This document shows positions 1-4,610 of a stretch of 5,811 bases of DNA, piece after piece (positions within the stretch are counted from its first letter, which is position 1; the number at the start of each line of letters is the position of its first letter). The notes under the pieces are model-generated. The model was not told where the DNA came from. It worked only from the letters and a program-made list of their open reading frames with translations, and did no database searches. This stretch comes from Sulfurimonas autotrophica (GTDB lineage: Bacteria; Campylobacterota; Campylobacteria; Campylobacterales; Sulfurimonadaceae), in assembly GCA_015662405.1 (NCBI GenBank), contig DQUE01000196.1:1-5811 (forward strand), in the 5' to 3' direction. The position numbers were made by a program, and so were the translations under genes.

Positions 1-29
1 CGCCAGCAACAGAAGCAGCAGCTGAGTAA
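1..29 (+). CDS. rpsF: 30S ribosomal protein S6, C-terminal end (partial)
   Basis: Only the last eight codons are inside the window, reading PATEAAAE and ending in TAA at 27-29. An Ala/Glu-rich C-terminal tail fits S6 proteins of this phylum, but the identity rests mainly on position: rpsF normally lies directly upstream of ssb and rpsR. S6 is a small-subunit protein that forms a dimer with S18 on 16S rRNA, so it would belong to the same operon as rpsR downstream. The gap to ssb is 30 nt, with no terminator seen. The visible peptide alone cannot prove the call. Confidence 0.7.
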
Positions 30-59
30 TAGCATTCGCTATAAAATGAAGGAAAACTT

Positions 60-590
60 ATGTTCAATAAAATAATTTTAGTTGGCAACTTAACACGTGA
101 TATAGAGCTTAGATACTCTCAAGGCGGAATGGGGATTGCAAAAACTGCAATTGCAACAAGTCGTAAATTCACCAGCAATGGAGAAAAAAAAGAAGAAGTA
201 TGCTTTGTAGATATTACGTTCTTTGGAAGAAGTGCTGAAGTTGCTAACCAATACCTTAGAAAAGGAAGCAAAATCCTTGTCGAGGGAAGATTACAATTTG
301 AACAATGGGTTGACCAAAATGGACAAAAAAGATCAAAACACTCTGTTATTGTAGAGACTATGCAAATGCTTGATTCAAAAGGTGATAACCAAGGTGGTAG
401 CTACAATGCACCTTCTCAAGGAGAACCGCAAAGCTATCAACAACCACCTATGCAACAACAGCAAAGCTATCAAGCACCACAACAGCAAAACAGTTACAAT
501 AACAATCAAGCAGCGTCTCAGAGTCGTGAAATGCCAAGTAGCAACTCTATTCCTGAAATTGATATAGATGAAGATGAAATTCCATTTTAA
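60..590 (+). CDS. ssb: Single-stranded DNA-binding protein
   Basis: SSB coats single-stranded DNA during replication, recombination and repair, and recruits partner proteins through its C-terminal tip. The 176 residues show the full family plan. An N-terminal OB-fold spans about residues 1-107, with the NKIILVGNLTRD opening, FFGRSAEVANQYLRKGS at 54-70, and the DNA-stacking aromatics in place (F49, F55, W83). A Gln/Asn/Pro/Ser-rich disordered linker follows at about 108-163. The end is the acidic DEDEIPF tail that binds SSB-interacting proteins. The start is supported by GAAGGA at 48-53, 6 nt before ATG. The gene sits between rpsF and rpsR, the arrangement common in many bacteria (E. coli has priB there instead). 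An A8 run at 184-191 and an 11-codon repeat in the linker are the only oddities. Confidence 0.97.
   Translation: MFNKIILVGNLTRDIELRYSQGGMGIAKTAIATSRKFTSNGEKKEEVCFVDITFFGRSAEVANQYLRKGSKILVEGRLQFEQWVDQNGQKRSKHSVIVETMQMLDSKGDNQGGSYNAPSQGEPQSYQQPPMQQQQSYQAPQQQNSYNNNQAASQSREMPSSNSIPEIDIDEDEIPF
428..473 (+). repeat. Short in-frame direct repeat in the ssb linker
   Basis: The 13-base word GCAAAGCTATCAA occurs at 428-440 and again at 461-473, exactly 33 nt (11 codons) apart. It encodes QSYQ at residues 124-127 and 135-138, and a looser copy, NSYN, follows at 144-147. Gln-rich codons fill the interval. The unit is in frame, so gain or loss of a copy would change only the length of the disordered SSB linker. 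Confidence 0.75.
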
Positions 591-617
591 ACAAAAATAG
601 ATACAAAGGGTAACAAC

Positions 618-881
618 ATGTCAGAAAAAAGAAAATACAAAAAAAGATATTGTAAATATTGTGAAGCAAAAGTTGACTTCATGGATTATAAAGAAGTAGC
701 AAGTTTACGTTTTTCATTATCAGAAAGATACAAAATTATGCCACGTCGCCTCACAGGTAACTGTAAACGTCACCAAGATATGATTACAGTAGTAATTAAG
801 CGTGCTCGTGCAGCTGCTTTAGTTCCTTATACTGTAAGTCGCAAGCAAGTTGTAACTGCACCATTTGAAAACCTAAAATAG
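618..881 (+). CDS. rpsR: 30S ribosomal protein S18, zinc-ligand (C+) form
   Basis: S18 binds the 16S rRNA platform as a heterodimer with S6 during 30S assembly. The 87 residues carry the S18 core: MDYKEVASL near 22-30, the MPRRLTG segment at 41-47, and IKRARAAALVPYT at 60-72, which matches the IKRARYLSLLPYT core of E. coli S18. Unlike E. coli S18, it retains a likely zinc site, C12-x-x-C15 with C49-x-x-H52, the C+ form known among bacterial ribosomal proteins. AAAGGG at 605-610 lies 7 nt before the ATG. The gap from ssb is 27 nt without a terminator, so the gene is probably cotranscribed with rpsF and ssb. Its last codons and stop lie inside a hairpin. Confidence 0.97.
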   Translation: MSEKRKYKKRYCKYCEAKVDFMDYKEVASLRFSLSERYKIMPRRLTGNCKRHQDMITVVIKRARAAALVPYTVSRKQVVTAPFENLK

Positions 882-902
882 GTTTTTTGGTGCTTTTGCA
901 CC
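858..902 (+). terminator. Probable intrinsic terminator of the rpsF-ssb-rpsR operon
   Basis: AAAACCTA (868-875) and TAGGTTTT (879-886) form a perfect 8-bp inverted repeat around an AAA loop. The right arm runs into TTTTTT (883-888), and the left arm is the last codons of rpsR. Outer blocks GCACCA (858-863) and TGGTGC (888-893) can extend this stem across a small internal loop. Alternatively GGTGC (889-893) pairs with GCACC (898-902) around a TTTT loop. The first stem is AT-rich and the second has no good U-tract after it, so the efficiency of termination is uncertain. Its position right after the last operon gene supports the call. Confidence 0.6.
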
Positions 903-951
903 ACTTTCCATCTTCAAATTTTTTCCATAAATACTACTTAGGAATATTTAT

Positions 952-967
952 TGCTATACTTTAACTA
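952..967 (+). promoter_or_regulatory. Probable extended -10 promoter of the propeller-OmpA gene
   Basis: TGC directly precedes TATACT (955-960), giving the extended -10 form TGnTATACT. A start near A967 would leave a leader of about 13 nt before the ATG at 980. No -35 box is recognisable, as is usual for sigma-70 promoters of Campylobacterota, but the upstream stretch is T-rich. It lies between the rpsR hairpins and the next gene, so that gene probably has its own transcription. Confidence 0.5.
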
Positions 968-979
968 AAAAGCAGTCCT

Positions 980-2695
980 ATGAAACTAACGCTACTCTTT
1001 ATACTCTTACTTAACATTTTTTTACTCAGTGCCAAGGCAGCTAATTTTTCACTTATTGTTCATAAGCCTTTTAATGCAGCTCTTGTCGATATTACACAAA
1101 ACTATGATGGCACTTTAAGTCTGCTCGGATTTACAAATGACTTCAAAAAGGGTTTCCATAAAAACAAAACATATACTGACCCTTTTGAGTATTTACAAAG
1201 TATTTCCCATAAATATGGTGCAAAAATGCAACTACTTCGCATTAATGATAAAGCACAAATTATTGCATCAAAGACTATTATTCTTTCAAAGTTTGCAAAA
1301 CCTGCGGGTTTTGTTAAAACACCAACAAATGGCTATTTTGTAGGTGGCTATACTATGGATGGTACGCAACTCTTACTACTACTCGATGCAAACATGCACC
1401 TCATTCACGCAACATATTTTGGCACAAAAAATTATGATAAAATGAATAAACTTGTTCACTTAAGAGATGGTGGAGTACTTGCTGTTGGCACCTCATTTAC
1501 ATCAAGAGAAAACCAAGATAGCATATTTCAAAGTGGTCTTGGAAGTAATGATGTTTGTATAAGCAGATTCACCAAAGATGGACGACTCTTATGGAGCAAA
1601 AAATATGGAACACAAGATGATGATGAGGGCATTGATGCTGTTGAAGCAGATAATGGCTCGATCATTATACTCAGCGCAACACGTAAAATGGGAAAAACAG
1701 AGGCATTTATCTCAAGAGTTACACAAAATGGTGATAATATTTGGATAAAAGAGATTTCTGAAAAACAGACACTCTATCCAACCCGCCTATTGCAACTAAG
1801 AGAGAAGAGCTTTTTAGCTGTATTGTCTACTGTAGATGGCGCCTATAAAAGAGAGGTCTATTTAGTGAAGTTTGATAGCAATAGAAATATACTTATGCAA
1901 AGTAGTATCGCCACGACCTACTCTACTCAACTTAATGATATACAAGAGTTTAGCGATGGAAGACTCATAGGTGTTGGTTTTGTAGAGGATGATCACAATA
2001 GAGATGGCCTAGCAATGATAATAAGCAAAAATTTAAAACTACTCAAGCAAGAACATTATGGTGATGAAAATTATGATGTATTTAACAAAGCTGTTATTTT
2101 AGCTAATGCACAAGTCGGTGTTGTAGGCATACATACAGACAATAACTCAAATGAAAACAATATGTGGGTAGTAAAGCTTAACAGAGATGCAACGCTTGCG
2201 CAAATAACAATGCAGAGTGAAGATATCTATAAACAACTCTACAAAATTTTTGAAAAAGAGATAAAAAACAAACAACTCATAATTAAAAAAGATTTAAGTA
2301 TAGAGTTTACAGACACTAGTCTCTATTTTCAAGCAGGAGAATACAAACTCAACAAAAAGCAAAAAGCCTTTTTTACTAAATTTTCTAACAAGCTAATACC
2401 CTTTTTGTATCAACATCAAAACCAAATAGATACACTAGAAATCAATGGACACACATCGAGTGAATGGAAAAACACCACCTTTGCTGGTAAGTTTTTAAAC
2501 AATGAGGAACTCTCTATGAAACGCTCTTATGAAACACTCAAATCACTTTTTTTATCACAAGATAAAACTAAACAAAAGTATCTTACAAAAATTCTCAAAG
2601 GTAGTGGAGTAAACTACAGAAACAAAATTGTAAGAAATCATCGAGAAGACAAAGAGAAATCAAGAAGAGTGAGTTTAAAAATTATTTTAAAGTAA
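980..2695 (+). CDS. Exported beta-propeller-like protein with C-terminal OmpA/MotB domain
   Basis: No precise function is recognised. A Sec signal peptide covers residues 1-20 (MKLT then a long hydrophobic core), with likely cleavage after SAKA-20. There is no lipobox cysteine, so it is probably a soluble periplasmic protein. Residues about 30-405 hold degenerate propeller-like units with a recurring Y(F)G-x-x-(N/D)-(Y/D)-D signature (145-155, 209-217, 360-367). These are followed by strands such as GGVLAVGTS and GSIIILSAT, and by NG/DG turns before W or L. This resembles delta-60/WD-like secreted repeats. Residues about 440-571 match an OmpA/MotB peptidoglycan-binding domain: a phenylalanine-rich first strand, INGHTSSEW at 488-496, NNEELSMKRS at 507-516 and the closing SRRVSLKI at 561-568. 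The GHTD aspartate is replaced by serine. The likely role is a wall-anchored envelope protein that presents a propeller for binding (inference). There is no clear Shine-Dalgarno, but the start is fixed by the signal peptide. Confidence 0.85.
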   Translation: MKLTLLFILLLNIFLLSAKAANFSLIVHKPFNAALVDITQNYDGTLSLLGFTNDFKKGFHKNKTYTDPFEYLQSISHKYGAKMQLLRINDKAQIIASKTIILSKFAKPAGFVKTPTNGYFVGGYTMDGTQLLLLLDANMHLIHATYFGTKNYDKMNKLVHLRDGGVLAVGTSFTSRENQDSIFQSGLGSNDVCISRFTKDGRLLWSKKYGTQDDDEGIDAVEADNGSIIILSATRKMGKTEAFISRVTQNGDNIWIKEISEKQTLYPTRLLQLREKSFLAVLSTVDGAYKREVYLVKFDSNRNILMQSSIATTYSTQLNDIQEFSDGRLIGVGFVEDDHNRDGLAMIISKNLKLLKQEHYGDENYDVFNKAVILANAQVGVVGIHTDNNSNENNMWVVKLNRDATLAQITMQSEDIYKQLYKIFEKEIKNKQLIIKKDLSIEFTDTSLYFQAGEYKLNKKQKAFFTKFSNKLIPFLYQHQNQIDTLEINGHTSSEWKNTTFAGKFLNNEELSMKRSYETLKSLFLSQDKTKQKYLTKILKGSGVNYRNKIVRNHREDKEKSRRVSLKIILK

Positions 2696-2709
2696 AGCGA
2701 AATAAAAAC

Positions 2710-3009
2710 CTATGCTCTAAAACTGAGTCTCGTTTTATCTTGAATCAGTTTTTTATAGAGTTTAGCTTTTGCCTTCTCTAACTCTTCATCGCTATATCTA
2801 AAGGATTTTTTTATCGCCTCATCTGCTATGCCTGCTGTATCCATTGCAAAAAGCTTTAACTCTTTTTTTGTCAGTTTTGCTTTGAGTGCTGCATAAAGCT
2901 CTTTTTCATCTTCTATTAAATCGGATAGTTCAAGTTTGCAAAATTGCGCAAGTTTTTCTCTAAAACTGTTTTCATCATGATATTGTCGCCATATACTATT
3001 TTGTAACAT
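2710..3009 (-). CDS. Conserved-looking small protein of unknown function, cotranscribed with serB
   Basis: I do not recognise this 99-residue protein. It is soluble, highly charged and almost entirely helical by eye, with no signal peptide, membrane segment or cysteine pair. Residues about 46-88, from LTKKELKLFAMD through GIADEAIKKSF to SDEELEKAKAKLYKKL, have the rhythm of a sigma-70 region 4 or LuxR-type helix-turn-helix. The positions that normally touch DNA are replaced by acidic residues, so DNA binding is doubtful. Its ATG shares one base with the serB stop (TAATG), and a strong AAGGAG lies inside the serB end, so translational coupling to serB is very likely. Its stop is only 14 nt from the converging 980-2695 gene. 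A real gene is supported by the ribosome-binding site and the overlap. Confidence 0.8.
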   Translation of the reverse strand: MLQNSIWRQYHDENSFREKLAQFCKLELSDLIEDEKELYAALKAKLTKKELKLFAMDTAGIADEAIKKSFRYSDEELEKAKAKLYKKLIQDKTRLSFRA

Positions 3010-3632
3010 TATAGCTCCTTTACTATTTGTGTTAAGTCTTTTGTTTCTATGATAATATTTGCTTCACGCTTTAAAATTTCTCGTGCACAAAATGCAACTC
3101 TTGTACTAGCATGAGCAAACATTGAGAGATCATTCGCACCATCGCCACAAACCAACGTTTCAGCTTCACTCACACCTAAAATGTTTTGCAAGCGTGTCAG
3201 CATATCACCTTTTGAGAAATTAAACATCATATCTCCCCCTATAAGTCCTGTAAGCTTTCCACTCTTTACATGTAAAACATTTGAAAAATCAGCATCATAT
3301 CCTAAAATATCTTTTGCATAGGAGGTTGCTGTTCTAAATCCACCGGAGAAGCAGACAACTTTTACCCCTCTCTTTTTCAACTCCTCTATCGTCTCTTTTG
3401 CTCCTGGCATATAAGGCAAATTGTGAGATATCTTTTCAGCAACTGCATAATCAAGCCCCTTTAAAAGTCCTACTCTTTGTTGCAAAGACTCAAAAAAATC
3501 AAGTCTACCACTCATTGCCTCTTCAGTAATGCGGGCAACTTCTTCTCCTATTCCTAGCTCATCGGCAAAAAAATCTATTGTTTCTCCATCCATCAATGTA
3601 GAATCGAAGTCAAATACTGCAAGTTTTAGCAT
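3009..3632 (-). CDS. serB: Phosphoserine phosphatase (HAD superfamily)
   Basis: SerB removes phosphate from O-phosphoserine, the last step of serine synthesis, in the cytoplasm and with Mg2+. The 207 residues match the short SerB form without the N-terminal ACT-like extension of E. coli. HAD motif I is DFDST at 8-12 (nucleophile D8, acid D10), followed by GETID with the substrate-binding E17. The cap domain holds R53, and motif II is SGG at 96-98. Motif III lysine is K141 in SKGDM, and motif IV is GDGANDLSM at 163-171. All catalytic residues are present. The ATG at 3632-3630 is preceded by a purine-rich AAGAGAGA instead of a strong Shine-Dalgarno. It overlaps the downstream 99-residue gene by one base and is divergent from metF. 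A related HAD phosphatase acting on another small phosphate ester cannot be excluded. Confidence 0.92.
   Translation of the reverse strand: MLKLAVFDFDSTLMDGETIDFFADELGIGEEVARITEEAMSGRLDFFESLQQRVGLLKGLDYAVAEKISHNLPYMPGAKETIEELKKRGVKVVCFSGGFRTATSYAKDILGYDADFSNVLHVKSGKLTGLIGGDMMFNFSKGDMLTRLQNILGVSEAETLVCGDGANDLSMFAHASTRVAFCAREILKREANIIIETKDLTQIVKEL
3015..3020 (-). promoter_or_regulatory. Ribosome-binding site inside the serB end
   Basis: On the minus strand AAGGAG (3020 down to 3015) sits 5 nt before the ATG at 3009-3007. It is encoded by the penultimate codons of serB (the KEL end). It decides the start of the 99-residue gene and marks the serB pair as a translationally coupled operon. Confidence 0.8.
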
Positions 3633-3651
3633 AAATTTTCTCTCTTTTGTA

Positions 3652-3657
3652 TATAAT
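3652..3657 (+). promoter_or_regulatory. Probable -10 box of the metF-serS operon
   Basis: TATAAT on the plus strand, preceded by a T-rich run and TTTTGTA. The expected start is near 3664, about 23 nt before the TTG start codon of metF. It faces the serB -10 box, so the two promoters overlap and RNA polymerase should not be able to occupy both at once. Confidence 0.6.
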
Positions 3658-3663
3658 ATCGCA

Positions 3664-3669
3664 ATTATA
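3664..3669 (-). promoter_or_regulatory. Probable -10 box of the serB operon
   Basis: The minus strand reads TATAAT from 3669 to 3664, a perfect -10 consensus. Transcription would begin near 3657, giving a leader of about 25 nt to the serB ATG at 3632. No -35 box is visible, as expected for this phylum. The box mirrors the metF -10 box across a 6-nt spacer. Confidence 0.6.
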
Positions 3670-3676
3670 GCGAATT

Positions 3677-3689
3677 AGGATTTTTTTTG
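3677..3689 (+). promoter_or_regulatory. Ribosome-binding site and TTG start of metF with a T8 spacer
   Basis: AGGA at 3677-3680 is followed by eight T residues (3681-3688) and G. The last two T and the G form the TTG start codon at 3687-3689, leaving a 6-nt spacer. No ATG or GTG is found in frame between the divergent promoter and this point, and the protein aligns with its family from here, so TTG is the likely start. Confidence 0.7.
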
Positions 3690-4598
3690 TTTGACACATT
3701 AATACAAAAGTTAAAAAACGATACATATATTACTTTAGAGACAACACCTGGGCATTCGGCAACTTTTACACCGACAATAGATAAAATAGAAGCACTTGGA
3801 CTTGCTGATTTAGTGGATGGGTTTTCCACAACAGACAACCCTTTAGCAAAATTAAAATATAATGCTCTGTTTGCTGCAAAACTGCTCCAAGAGAGATTTC
3901 ATAAACCTGTACTTGCTACGATGAGTATGCGTGATAGAAATAAAATTGCTCTGCAATCAGATCTTTTAGGTGCCAATGAATTTGATGTCAGAGCCATCTT
4001 AGCACTTACAGGAGACCCTGCAACCATCTCAGATCAGCCCAATGCAAAAGGTGTTTTTGAAGGAGACAGTACTTTACTCCTAGACATTATTGCCGCATTG
4101 AACGCGGGCATGGACTATGCTGCAAAACCTCTGAGTGTTGCACCAAAACAGATACACCCTTTTGCTGTTGTGAATTCATATGCCAAAAACCCAAAAACGC
4201 TCCAAAAAAAGATGCAAAAAAAGATAAAACATGGGGCAAAAGGTATTATCACACAACCAGTGTATGATTTGGAAAATGCAAAACAACTGCTAGAGCTCTT
4301 AGATAGTGCAAACAGGGAGTGTTGTCGTGAAAATAAAAATGCTGAGCTCATTTTAGGAGTTTTTCCTATCACAAAGCTAAGAACTGCACAATTTTTATCT
4401 TCCCATGTACCGGGAATAAATGTCCCACCTTGTTGGATAGAAAAACTCCGTGAAGCAAATCGAAAAGGTTTGCAAGAGGAGTATAAAGTAGGCTTTGCGT
4501 TAAGTAAAAAACTTTTTGAAGAACTCAAACAACTCCATCCGAAAATTCATTTGATGACAGCAAACCAGTTTCAAATAGCAAAAGATATATTAGTATAA
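3687..4598 (+). CDS. metF: Methylenetetrahydrofolate reductase family protein
   Basis: The family reduces 5,10-methylene-THF to 5-methyl-THF with FAD, supplying the methyl group for methionine. The 303 residues are full length (E. coli MetF is 296) and should form one flavin-binding TIM barrel. Residues corresponding to E. coli E28, D120 and Q183 are E18 in LETTPG, D110 in ALTGDP and Q190 in IITQPV. Later blocks VFPITK (225-230), NVPPCW (245-250) and LMTANQF (289-295) align with the E. coli C-terminal segments. MRDRNKIALQSDLLGA (81-96) and GVFEGDSTLLLD (122-133) look closer to the reductase half of YitJ-type homocysteine methyltransferase/reductase fusions than to E. coli MetF, but no methyltransferase half is present. 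It starts with TTG and ends 12 nt before serS, so the two are probably cotranscribed. The family is secure; the exact substrate and electron donor are inferred. Confidence 0.87.
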   Translation: MFDTLIQKLKNDTYITLETTPGHSATFTPTIDKIEALGLADLVDGFSTTDNPLAKLKYNALFAAKLLQERFHKPVLATMSMRDRNKIALQSDLLGANEFDVRAILALTGDPATISDQPNAKGVFEGDSTLLLDIIAALNAGMDYAAKPLSVAPKQIHPFAVVNSYAKNPKTLQKKMQKKIKHGAKGIITQPVYDLENAKQLLELLDSANRECCRENKNAELILGVFPITKLRTAQFLSSHVPGINVPPCWIEKLREANRKGLQEEYKVGFALSKKLFEELKQLHPKIHLMTANQFQIAKDILV

Positions 4599-4610
4599 AG
4601 AGGGGAAAAA

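Noticed and set aside
184..191. A8 run in ssb as a programmed frameshift site
   Set aside because: The heptamer is slippery, but no stimulatory structure was seen and the ssb frame is complete and conserved through the run. A-rich codons for Lys/Glu explain it.
370..567. 65-codon plus-strand open frame inside ssb
   Set aside because: It overlaps the low-complexity Gln-rich ssb linker in another frame; its Lys/Asn/His composition just reflects shifted CAA/AAC codons.
882..979. Small RNA or small gene between rpsR and the exported-protein gene
   Set aside because: The 98 nt are accounted for by the hairpins and the -10 promoter; no start with a ribosome-binding site and no separate promoter were seen.
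1017..1023. T7 run in the signal peptide as a phase-variation tract
   Set aside because: Seven T is too short to argue for slippage and follows naturally from Ile-Phe-Leu codons in a hydrophobic core.
1137..1343. 68-codon plus-strand open frame inside the exported-protein gene
   Set aside because: It is in an alternate frame of a gene with clear signal peptide and domain structure, with no own start signals.
2719..2736. AAAAC...GTTTT inverted repeat near the convergent gene ends as a terminator
   Set aside because: The stem is only 5 bp, AT-rich, lies inside the minus-strand coding region and lacks a GC core, so I cannot support it.
4115..4528. 137-codon open frame on the minus strand inside metF
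   Set aside because: It is antisense to well-conserved metF codons, is rich in Ser/Phe/Cys without a recognisable domain, and no ribosome-binding site was identified. It is a shadow of the real gene.
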